A stretch of 64,000 bases of DNA from Sphingomonas sp. HITSZ_GF (GTDB taxonomy: Bacteria; Pseudomonadota; Alphaproteobacteria; Sphingomonadales; Sphingomonadaceae). Positions 27,091 through 34,143 of the stretch are shown in pieces. The position numbers were made by a program, and so were the translations under genes. The notes beneath the pieces were generated by a model. It was not told the DNA's origin. It did no database searches and saw nothing but the letters and a program-made list of their open reading frames with translations. The stretch lies in contig NZ_JARQXA010000003.1 of the NCBI RefSeq assembly GCF_029543155.1, forward strand, positions 62,001 to 126,000. Reading direction: 5' to 3'. Numbering within the stretch: position 1 is the first letter of the stretch; every line of letters begins with the position of its first letter.

Positions 27091-28578
27091 GTGAACCATG
27101 TCTCGGATATGGCCAAGGTCACGAACGCGGGCGGCGGAAGGAAATTGCGGGCCGCGGTGATCGGCGCGGGAATGGCCGGAATTCTCTCAGCGATCCGGCT
27201 TCGCGAGCGCGGCATCGACGTCGCCATGTTCGAAAAGGGCGACAGGGTCGGCGGCACCTGGCGCGAGAACACCTATCCCGGCCTTGCCTGCGACGTTGCG
27301 GCGCACTGGTACACCTACAGCTTCGCGCGCAATCCCGAATGGGACAACCTGATGGCGCCGGGCCCGAAGATCCGCGAGTATTTCGAGAGCGTAGCGCGCG
27401 ACCGCGGCGTGCTGCCCTGCATCCGCTTCAACGAGGAAGTGGTGCGGATCGAATATGAAGGCGGCCCCTGGCACCTCACAACCGCGACCGGGCATGAGGA
27501 ACGCTTCGACCTGGTCATTGTGGCAACCGGCGTGCTGCACCACCCGAACATCCCGCATTTCGAGGGGATCGAGCGCTTCCGCGGCGCGGTGTTCCACTCG
27601 GCGCGCTGGGACCACAGCATCGTGCTGGACGGCAAGCGCATCGGCGTGGTCGGCACCGGATCGACCGCGGCGCAGCTCGTCACCGCGCTGGTACCGCGCG
27701 CATCGCATTTCGCGCTGTTCCAGCGCACGCCGCAATGGGTGATGCACCGCCCCAACCCGGCCTATACCGAGGAGGAGAAGGCCGCCTTCCGCGCCGATCC
27801 CGCGACGCTCGACCGGCTGGTCCAGGATCTGCGCACCCGGACGGTCGAAGGCTATGCCACCGCCGTCATTGACTATGACTCGCCCCAGCTCGCCGCAATC
27901 GAGCAGCTATGCCGCGAGAATCTGGAGAAGGTCCGCGATCCCGAACTGCGCGCCAGGCTGACCCCGGACTATCGCGCCGCATGCAAGCGGCTGGTGATGT
28001 CGGACGGCTTCTACGAGGCGATCCAGCAGCCCAATGCCGAGCTGGTCACCGCCCCCATCGATCACATCCAGCCCGAAGGCGTGCGCACCGCGGACGGCGT
28101 GCTGCACGATCTCGACGTGCTCGTGCTGTCCACCGGCTTCCAGGTCGATCGCTTCGTCCGCCCGACCAAGGTGATCGGCCGCGGCGGCGTCGACCTCGAC
28201 GATGTCTGGGCCGAGGGACCGGAGGCCTATATCTCGGTCTCGGTGCCCGACTTCCCCAACCTGTTCCTGGTCAACGGCCCGGGCAGCCCGTTTGGCAATT
28301 TCTCGGCGATCGAGACATCCGAATTCCAGGCCAATTACGTGATGCAGCTGATCGATGGCATCGCCCGCGGCGACTATCGCGAGATCAGCGCCTCGCACGC
28401 CGCGCTGCGCCGCTTCGAGGCCGAACGGCAGGAGGCGGGCCGCAAGACCGTGTGGGTCACCGGCTGCGACAGCTGGTACCTCGACAAGAAGGGCGTGCCG
28501 ACGTCCTGGACCTTCTCCTACGGCCGCTTCGTCGAGGAGATGGCGCAGCCCAACCTGCAGGATTTCGAGACACGATAA
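27091..28578 (+). CDS. Baeyer-Villiger-type flavin monooxygenase 1
   Basis: The 495-residue protein has two Rossmann motifs (GAGMAG near residue 28 for FAD, GTGSTA near 190 for NADPH). The Baeyer-Villiger fingerprint between them reads FRGAVFHSARWD, matching FxGxxxHxxxW(D/P). VFEKGDRVGGTWRENTYPG-like FAD contacts are present. The GTG start at 27091 follows GAGGGAGA. Such enzymes insert oxygen next to a ketone using NADPH and O2, giving an ester or lactone. It heads a five-gene operon with a SnoaL-like protein and the E1/lipoyl genes. No lactone hydrolase is seen nearby. Its substrate is unknown; another monooxygenase of this class lies at 53490. Confidence 0.92.
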   Translation: MNHVSDMAKVTNAGGGRKLRAAVIGAGMAGILSAIRLRERGIDVAMFEKGDRVGGTWRENTYPGLACDVAAHWYTYSFARNPEWDNLMAPGPKIREYFESVARDRGVLPCIRFNEEVVRIEYEGGPWHLTTATGHEERFDLVIVATGVLHHPNIPHFEGIERFRGAVFHSARWDHSIVLDGKRIGVVGTGSTAAQLVTALVPRASHFALFQRTPQWVMHRPNPAYTEEEKAAFRADPATLDRLVQDLRTRTVEGYATAVIDYDSPQLAAIEQLCRENLEKVRDPELRARLTPDYRAACKRLVMSDGFYEAIQQPNAELVTAPIDHIQPEGVRTADGVLHDLDVLVLSTGFQVDRFVRPTKVIGRGGVDLDDVWAEGPEAYISVSVPDFPNLFLVNGPGSPFGNFSAIETSEFQANYVMQLIDGIARGDYREISASHAALRRFEAERQEAGRKTVWVTGCDSWYLDKKGVPTSWTFSYGRFVEEMAQPNLQDFETR

Positions 28579-28593
28579 GGCGGGAGAGCGAAG

Positions 28594-28989
28594 ATGATCA
28601 GCCGGGAAAAGATCGAGAGCGCATTGCGCGCGCTGAACGCGGCGGAGAACGACCGGGTCAACACCAGCGTCGAGGCGACCAGCGCCCGGATCGACGCGAT
28701 CATGGCCAGGGACGTCGAGGGCTGGCGCAACGGCGTCCACTGTCCAAACCGCGACGCGGAGCGCGAGGTGGAGAAGAAGGCCTTCGGCGCGCTGGTCGAC
28801 TATAACCGCCAGTTCGAGCTGATGATCATCGAGCCCCCGCTCGCGGCGATCACCTGGACGATCCGCGGCACCTTCAATGGCCAGGCGATCGCGGCCCCCG
28901 GCTGCTCGAACTTCGAATTCAACGAGGACGGCACCGTCAAGCGCTACTGGATGTACTTCAACCCGGCGGACTTCTCGTACCGCAACTAA
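28594..28989 (+). CDS. SnoaL/NTF2-like protein 2
   Basis: The 131-residue protein shows an N-terminal helical half (ENDRVNTSVEATSARIDAIM) and a C-terminal sheet (ITWTIRGTFNGQAIAAPG, YWMYFNPADFSY), consistent with the NTF2-like fold. It follows the monooxygenase stop by 15 bases with GGGAGAG before the ATG. Sequence similarity to the other family member in this window (24642) is low, so they probably do different jobs. A cyclase, isomerase or hydratase role on the monooxygenase product is possible; none can be assigned. Confidence 0.72.
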   Translation: MISREKIESALRALNAAENDRVNTSVEATSARIDAIMARDVEGWRNGVHCPNRDAEREVEKKAFGALVDYNRQFELMIIEPPLAAITWTIRGTFNGQAIAAPGCSNFEFNEDGTVKRYWMYFNPADFSYRN

Positions 28990-29008
28990 GCAATCGGAGA
29001 GTGATCGG

Positions 29009-29242
29009 ATGGCCAGCGTGTACCTCCCCAATGTCGGCATGGGGATTTCGGAAGCGACGATCGTGAAGTGGCTCAAGGCGGTCGGCGACAGCGTCGAGGC
29101 CGGCGAGGCGGTCGCGGAGATCGAAACCGCCAAATCGACGGTCGAGGTCGAGGCGCCGGTGAGCGGCACTATCAGCGCGATCCACTTCGCCGAGGATACC
29201 GAGGTCGAGGTGGGCACCGAAATCGCGACGATCGACGGCTGA
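29009..29242 (+). CDS. Stand-alone lipoyl/biotinyl carrier domain
   Basis: The whole 77-residue protein is one lipoyl domain. The attachment lysine lies in the hairpin EIETAKSTVEVEAPVSG, at about residue 43, and the flanking strands (VYLPNVGMGISEATIVKWLK, GTEIATIDG) complete the barrel. No E2 catalytic or subunit-binding domain follows; the stop at 29242 is three bases before the E1-alpha ATG. In complete 2-oxoacid dehydrogenases this domain carries the acyl group between E1 and E2. As a free carrier it could be oxidatively acylated by the E1 pair next door and hand the group to an unknown acceptor. ETAKS favours lipoate over biotin, which usually has AMKM. Confidence 0.87.
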   Translation: MASVYLPNVGMGISEATIVKWLKAVGDSVEAGEAVAEIETAKSTVEVEAPVSGTISAIHFAEDTEVEVGTEIATIDG

Positions 29243-29245
29243 GCG

Positions 29246-30226
29246 ATGGAGCTCGACCGCGACCGGAGCCTCGAATGCTATTCCCGGATGCTCAGGATCC
29301 GGAAGTTCGAAGAGGCGATCATCGCCCACCACCCGGTGGGGCATCTCAGCATCGGCCAGGAAGCCGCGATCGTCGGCGCCTGCATGGCGCTGCGCGACGA
29401 CGACTATGTCACCGGCACGCACCGCTCGCACGGCCATCCGATCGGCAAGGGCGCCGATCTGCTGCCGCTGATGGCGGAGATTTTCGGCAAGCGCACCGGC
29501 ATCTGCAAGGGCCTGGGCGGCTCGATGCATCTGACCGACACCAGCCTGGGGCTGATCGGCGAGAGCGCGATCGTCGGCGGCGGCCTGCCGCTCGCCACCG
29601 GCGCGGGGCTGAGCATCCAGGTACGAAAGACCGATCAGGTCAGCCTGTGCTTCTTCGGTGACGGCGCCTCCAACGAGGGCACCTTCCACGAGAGCCTGAA
29701 CATGGCGGCGGTGTGGAAACTACCGGTGATCTATTTCTGCGAGAACAACGGATATGCGGTGACCACCTCGGTCGAGAAGTCACACGGCCAGCCCGACATC
29801 GCGCGGCGCGCCGATGGCTATGGCATGCCCGGCGTGATCGTCGACGGCCAGGATGCCGAGGCGGTGTTCGCAGCGACGATGGCTGCGGTCGCGCGCGCCC
29901 GCGCCGGCGGCGGCCCGACGCTGATCGAGGCCAAGACCTATCGCTTCGACGAGCATTCGAACCGGCTGGCGATCCCGATCAAGTATCGCGAGGAAGAGGA
30001 AGTCGCGCACTGGCGCGGCGCGCGCGACCCGATCGCGCTGTACCGCGCGGTACTCGACGGCCGCGGGCTCGCGGCGGAAGCGGAGGCGGTCGAGGCGGCG
30101 GTCGCCAAATTGACCGACGAGGCGGTGCAGTTCGCCAAGGACAGCCCCGAGCCGGAAATGCAGGACCTGATCGACTCGATGTACGTCAACCCGATCCACT
30201 TTCCCGCCGATGCAGGGATCGCCTGA
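29246..30226 (+). CDS. 2-oxoacid dehydrogenase E1 component, alpha subunit
   Basis: The 326-residue protein matches the alpha subunits of acetoin and branched-chain 2-oxoacid dehydrogenases: HLSIGQEAAIVGACMALR, the active-site THRSHGHPIGKG, and the ThDP motif FFGDGASNEGTFHESLNM ending FCENNGYAV. With the beta subunit that follows it decarboxylates a 2-oxo acid, or splits a 2-hydroxyketone such as acetoin, and transfers the acyl group to lipoate. It lies four bases after the lipoyl-domain gene. E2 and E3 genes are absent from the window, so the complex is incomplete locally. Confidence 0.9.
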   Translation: MELDRDRSLECYSRMLRIRKFEEAIIAHHPVGHLSIGQEAAIVGACMALRDDDYVTGTHRSHGHPIGKGADLLPLMAEIFGKRTGICKGLGGSMHLTDTSLGLIGESAIVGGGLPLATGAGLSIQVRKTDQVSLCFFGDGASNEGTFHESLNMAAVWKLPVIYFCENNGYAVTTSVEKSHGQPDIARRADGYGMPGVIVDGQDAEAVFAATMAAVARARAGGGPTLIEAKTYRFDEHSNRLAIPIKYREEEEVAHWRGARDPIALYRAVLDGRGLAAEAEAVEAAVAKLTDEAVQFAKDSPEPEMQDLIDSMYVNPIHFPADAGIA

Positions 30227-30227
30227 G

Positions 30228-31199
30228 ATGCTGAACTCCACCCAGAAGCTCTCCTATCTCCAGGCGATCGTCGAGGCGCACCGCGAGGAGATGCGCCGCG
30301 ACGAGAACGTGATCCTGATGGGCGAGGACATCGCGGTCTATGGCGCGCAAAGCCTGTTCGACGAGTTCGACGAGAGCCGGCTGCGCAACTGCCCACTCTC
30401 CGAGCTGGGCTTCACCGGCGTCGGCGTCGGCGCGGCGCTGACCGGCCTCAGGCCGATCGTCGACCTGACGATCGCGAGCTTCCTCTATCTGGCGTCGGAC
30501 CAGATCATCAACCAGGCCGCCAAGCTGCGCTTCATGACCGGCGGACAGCTCAAGGTGCCGCTCGTCGTGCGCTGCAGCACCTTCTACAACAACCGCACCG
30601 CCGCGCAGCATGCCGACCGGCCCTATCCGCTGATGATGAACACGCCGGGCCTCAAGATCGTCGCACCGTCCTGCGCGAGCGACGCCAAGGGCCTGCTCAA
30701 GGCCGCAGTGCGCGACGACGACCCCGTGCTGTTCTTCGAGGACATCACGCTGTGGGGGAAGAAGGAGGACGTGCCGGTCGACGAGGATTTCGTCGTCCCG
30801 ATCGGCAAGGCCGATGTGAAGCGCGCGGGCAAAGACGTGACGATCGTCGCCTTTGCCGGCACCGTGCCCCCTGCCCTTGTCGCCGCCGAGGCGCTGGCCA
30901 AGGAGGGGATCGATGCCGAAGTGGTCGACCTGCGCACCTTGGTGCCGATGGACAAGGAGACCGTGCTGAGCTCGGTCGCCAAGACCGGCAAGCTGGTGAT
31001 CGTCGACAATTCGCACCGCGTGGGCAGCGTCGCCTCCGAGGTCGCCGCGGTGGTGGTCGAGGAAGCCTTCGATTCGCTGCGCAAGCCGATCCAGCGCGTC
31101 ACCGCGCCAGCGGTGCACGTGCCGTACAACGCCAGGCTCGAGAAGCAACTGTTCCCGACGAAGGAAACGATCGGGGCGGCGGTGCTGCGAGTCGTGTGA
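30228..31199 (+). CDS. 2-oxoacid dehydrogenase E1 component, beta subunit
   Basis: The 323-residue protein has the pyrimidine-binding domain (VILMGEDIAVYG with the catalytic Glu, PLSELGFTGVGVGAALTG) and the transketolase C-terminal domain (DAEVVDLRTLVPMDKE, HRVGSVASEVAAVV). The ATG at 30228 follows the alpha-subunit stop by one base; an in-frame ATG six codons earlier lies inside that gene. It pairs with the alpha subunit as an alpha2-beta2 ThDP enzyme. It is the last gene of the operon from 27091, before an inverted repeat that may end transcription. Confidence 0.92.
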   Translation: MLNSTQKLSYLQAIVEAHREEMRRDENVILMGEDIAVYGAQSLFDEFDESRLRNCPLSELGFTGVGVGAALTGLRPIVDLTIASFLYLASDQIINQAAKLRFMTGGQLKVPLVVRCSTFYNNRTAAQHADRPYPLMMNTPGLKIVAPSCASDAKGLLKAAVRDDDPVLFFEDITLWGKKEDVPVDEDFVVPIGKADVKRAGKDVTIVAFAGTVPPALVAAEALAKEGIDAEVVDLRTLVPMDKETVLSSVAKTGKLVIVDNSHRVGSVASEVAAVVVEEAFDSLRKPIQRVTAPAVHVPYNARLEKQLFPTKETIGAAVLRVV

Positions 31200-31204
31200 C
31201 TTCA

Positions 31205-31285
31205 CGTCATCCCGGCGAAAGCCGGAATCTCAGGCGAAGGCGCGGGACAGGAGCCGCACGAAACCCCGGCTTCGCAGGGGTGACG
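31205..31285. repeat. Inverted repeat (GTCATCCCGGCGAAAGCCGG family)
   Basis: The left arm 31205-31234 is nearly identical to the arms of the repeat at 45817-45900. The right arm 31264-31285 is a decayed partner. It lies between convergent genes. Confidence 0.7.
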
Positions 31286-31315
31286 ATTGGGGTGCGGAAC
31301 CGCCGCTCGTCAGCC

Positions 31316-31978
31316 CTACTCGATCGCCTCGAGCGGCACCGCCACGGGCGCCTGGAGCAGCGTGTGGCGGGCGGAGCGGATATGCGCGGTCATCACGCTG
31401 CGCGCCCAGTCGCCGTCGCCCACCATCAGCGCCGAAACCAGCTCCTCGTGCTGCGCGGCGCTGCGGCGCAGCTCCTCGATCGAATAGCGGCGGAAGGTGC
31501 TGAGCTGGAGCGGCACTTCGGTGATCGTGCCGAGCAGGTCGCGCAGCCGCGGATTGCCGCACGCGTCGAGCACGCCCTTGTGGAACTTGTCGTTCACCTC
31601 CGCGATCGCCTCGACGTCCACCGGGCGCTGCTCGACCAGCCGGCTCATCTCGTTGGCCAGCGCCTTCAGCTCGGCGCGCTGGGCATCGTTGACCCGCTCG
31701 GCTGCCACCTGTGCGGCGAAGCTCTCGAGCAGCACACGCAGCTCGTATATCTGCTCGATCTCGTTGTCCGACCAGCTGGCGACGAAGGCACCGCGGTTGG
31801 GGATGAGCGAAATCATGCCCTCGGCATCAAGGCGGCGCATCGCTTCGCGCACCGGCGTGCGACTGAGCCCCGTCGCCTCAGCGAGCTGGCGTGCGGTGAT
31901 ATGCGAGCCCTGCGCGAACGTCCCCGCGAGGATGCCCTCACGGATCGCGCGATATGCGCTGTCGACGGCCTTCGCCAT
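31316..31978 (-). CDS. GntR-family regulator, FadR/FCD subgroup
   Basis: The 220-residue protein has a winged helix-turn-helix at about residues 8-72 (HITARQLAEATGLSRTPVRE, the arginine-bearing recognition helix) and an all-helical FCD ligand domain from about 80. The FCD metal-site residues appear as NDKFHKGVL, QHEELVSAL and MTAHIRSARH. Such proteins usually repress catabolic genes and release DNA on binding an acid or its CoA ester. AAGGAGGGG precedes the ATG at 31978. No TTGCATGCAA-type site lies upstream of it, but twelve lie in the surrounding promoters, and short TTG..CAA palindromes suit this family. That it reads them is inferred. It lies between catabolic operons. Confidence 0.93.
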   Translation of the reverse strand: MAKAVDSAYRAIREGILAGTFAQGSHITARQLAEATGLSRTPVREAMRRLDAEGMISLIPNRGAFVASWSDNEIEQIYELRVLLESFAAQVAAERVNDAQRAELKALANEMSRLVEQRPVDVEAIAEVNDKFHKGVLDACGNPRLRDLLGTITEVPLQLSTFRRYSIEELRRSAAQHEELVSALMVGDGDWARSVMTAHIRSARHTLLQAPVAVPLEAIE

Positions 31979-32049
31979 TGCCCCTCCTTCGCGAACTTAC
32001 AGGTCGATCCACTGCCCTACGACACTGTTCCGCGAAGGGAAAGACGAGG

Positions 32050-32811
32050 TTAGTCCACCCACCAGTCGCTGCGGCCCGGCGGCACGCGATAGGCGCCGTC
32101 GATGCGGAAGGTAGTGCCGTTGAACATGCGGTTGTGGACGAGGTGGAGAACCGCCTCGGCGAATTCGCTGGCATGGCCGGGGCGATCGGGAAACTGCACC
32201 TGCTCGCGCAGCCAATCGACCATCGGCCCCTTGGCGTTGGAGAACATCGGCGTCTCATAGATGCCCGGCGCGATCGTCAGCACGCGGATGCCGTAGCGGG
32301 CAAACTCGCGCGCCAGCGGCAGCGTCATCGCATCGATGCCCCCCTTGGCGGCGGCATAGGCGGCGGTGCCGATCTGCCCTTCCTGCGCAACGATCGACGA
32401 CGTGTTGATGATGACGCCGCGCTCGCCCTGATCGTCGGCCGCGCTCGGGATCATCCGCTCGGCCGCGGCCTGGGCCAGCAGGAAGCTGCCCAGCGTGTTG
32501 ACATCGAGCACCCGGCGGAAGCCCTCGGCAGTTACCTTGCGGCCGGGCCCGGCGGAGAGGCCGGAATGCCCGGCACCGGTGGTATTGAGTAGCACTCGCA
32601 ACTGCCCGGTGGCCGGCGCAAGCGCATCGAAGGCGCGCTCGATCGAGTCCGCGTCGGCGACATCAGCCTCGGCGAACGGCCCGTCCCAGGCGCCCTGCTT
32701 CATGTCGAGCACGCCGACCCTGGCGCCCGCAGCGCGCAGCGCCTGGGCAGTCACGTTGCCCAGCCCCGAGCCGCCGCCCGCCACGATCACGCCGCTGCCT
32801 TCGATCTTCAT
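32050..32811 (-). CDS. SDR oxidoreductase, 3-hydroxyacyl-CoA dehydrogenase type 2-like
   Basis: The 253-residue short-chain dehydrogenase has the cofactor motif GGGSGLGNVT, Asp in VLDMKQ (NAD preference), NTTG in place of NNAG, active-site Ser in IINTSSIVAQEG and Tyr/Lys in YAAAKGG. The ending YRVPPGRSDWWVD and the overall layout recall HSD17B10-type 3-hydroxy-2-methylacyl-CoA dehydrogenases. Its ATG (32811) overlaps the stop of the MFS gene upstream by four bases, making it the last gene of the TonB receptor-MFS-SDR operon. It probably oxidises a hydroxyacyl-CoA or an alcohol of the imported compound; the exact step is unknown. Confidence 0.9.
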   Translation of the reverse strand: MKIEGSGVIVAGGGSGLGNVTAQALRAAGARVGVLDMKQGAWDGPFAEADVADADSIERAFDALAPATGQLRVLLNTTGAGHSGLSAGPGRKVTAEGFRRVLDVNTLGSFLLAQAAAERMIPSAADDQGERGVIINTSSIVAQEGQIGTAAYAAAKGGIDAMTLPLAREFARYGIRVLTIAPGIYETPMFSNAKGPMVDWLREQVQFPDRPGHASEFAEAVLHLVHNRMFNGTTFRIDGAYRVPPGRSDWWVD

Positions 32812-34133
32812 ACGCCCTCCACATGCGTGATTTCGCGGACGATCCGTCGACTCGCCAGCCAGAAGAGCAGCGCCGAGACCAGCCCGGCGATCAGCCCGAT
32901 CAGGATGCCGGCGCGCAGGCCCTCGCCCGTGCCCAGGCTGGGCGCCAGCGCGTCGCTGGCCGCGCCCATCAACAGCGGCCCGAGGCTGAGCCCGACCGCG
33001 CTGTTGAGGAACAGTGCCACCGCCAGCGCCGTCGCCTTGGCATGCGCGCCGGCCAGGCGCTGCATCGCCAGCGTGCCCGGGCCGTACCAAAGGCTGGTGA
33101 AGAAGGCGGCGATCGCGAAGATGGCGAGCGAGGCCGCGGCGCTCGGCACGGTGAACATCGCGACATAGGCGATGGTGCCCAGGATCGATCCGCTCGCCGG
33201 GATCATCGCCAGCGCGCGCAGATCGCGCGTGCCGGCGCGGTCCCCCATTCGCCCGCCGACAAGCGCGCCGAGCGCACCGCCGGCGGCACCGAACAGGCCG
33301 AGGCCCAGCCCGATCACGCCGAGCGGCCGCTGGCCGATCGCGGCGCCGATCTGGGCAAGCTCGGCAGCGTGGTTACGTAGATAATAGGAACCGGCGAAGG
33401 CCATGGTGCCGTAGTTGCAGAAGCTCATCAGCGCCGATCCGAGCGCGATCAGCAGGAAGGTGCGCCGCGCGGCGAGCATCGCCAGCGTCGCCTTGAGCGA
33501 GGGCGGCACGTGCCCGTCGGAAGGCGTGGCGTGGCCGGGATCACGCAGCGTGAGCAGCACCAGCGCACCGATCACCACGCCGGGAATGCCGGCACAGGCC
33601 ATGGTCCAGCGCCAGCCGATCAACCCCTCGAGCATGCCGCCGCCGATCAGGCCGACCGCGGCGCCCACCGGCGCGCCGATCGCGAACACCGCCAGCGCGC
33701 CCGAGCGCTTGTGCGGCGGAAACCGGTCGGCGATCAGCGATTGCGAAGGCGGCGCCCCGCCCGCCTCGCCGACGCCGACGCCCACCCGGAGCAGCAGCAT
33801 CTGGATGAAATTGGCGGCAAGCCCGGTCGCGGCGGTGAACACGCTCCACACCAGGATCGCCGCGCCGATCACCCGGACGCGGTTCGAGCGATCGGCGAAG
33901 CGCGCGATCGGCAGTGCGGCGACGCTGTAGAGCAACGCGAACGACAGCCCGCTCAGCGCGCCCAGCTGCCAGTCGGCAAGATGGAGGTCGCGCTTGATCG
34001 GCTCGGCCAGGATGTTGACGATCTGGCGATCGAGCAGGTTGAGCCCGAAGCCGGTGGTGAGCAGCGCGAGCATCCAGCCCGCGCTACCCGATCCCGTGCG
34101 GGGCGGCGCGGAAGCCGGCACCGCAGCTTCCAT
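32808..34133 (-). CDS. Major facilitator superfamily transporter 1
   Basis: The 441-residue protein has about twelve hydrophobic segments. The first starts near residue 22 (WMLALLTTGFGLNLLDRQIV) and there is an MFS loop motif after TM2 (LPIARFADRSNRVR). The ATG at 34133 is preceded by GAGG at eight bases; an in-frame TTG seven codons earlier (34154) would overlap the TonB receptor gene. The pattern is that of the spinster/organic-anion branch common in sphingomonad catabolic clusters. With the TonB receptor at 34144 it would carry the substrate or an acid intermediate across the inner membrane. A second, related transporter lies at 49603. Confidence 0.9.
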   Translation of the reverse strand: MEAAVPASAPPRTGSGSAGWMLALLTTGFGLNLLDRQIVNILAEPIKRDLHLADWQLGALSGLSFALLYSVAALPIARFADRSNRVRVIGAAILVWSVFTAATGLAANFIQMLLLRVGVGVGEAGGAPPSQSLIADRFPPHKRSGALAVFAIGAPVGAAVGLIGGGMLEGLIGWRWTMACAGIPGVVIGALVLLTLRDPGHATPSDGHVPPSLKATLAMLAARRTFLLIALGSALMSFCNYGTMAFAGSYYLRNHAAELAQIGAAIGQRPLGVIGLGLGLFGAAGGALGALVGGRMGDRAGTRDLRALAMIPASGSILGTIAYVAMFTVPSAAASLAIFAIAAFFTSLWYGPGTLAMQRLAGAHAKATALAVALFLNSAVGLSLGPLLMGAASDALAPSLGTGEGLRAGILIGLIAGLVSALLFWLASRRIVREITHVEGV

Positions 34134-34143
34134 GTCTGCTGCC

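Noticed and set aside
31986..32038. Imperfect inverted repeat CCTTCGCGAAC...GTTCCGCGAAGG upstream of the GntR gene as an autoregulatory operator
   Set aside because: The left arm is largely the AAGGAGGGG ribosome site, the arms are 30 bases apart and the sequence does not match the other operators.
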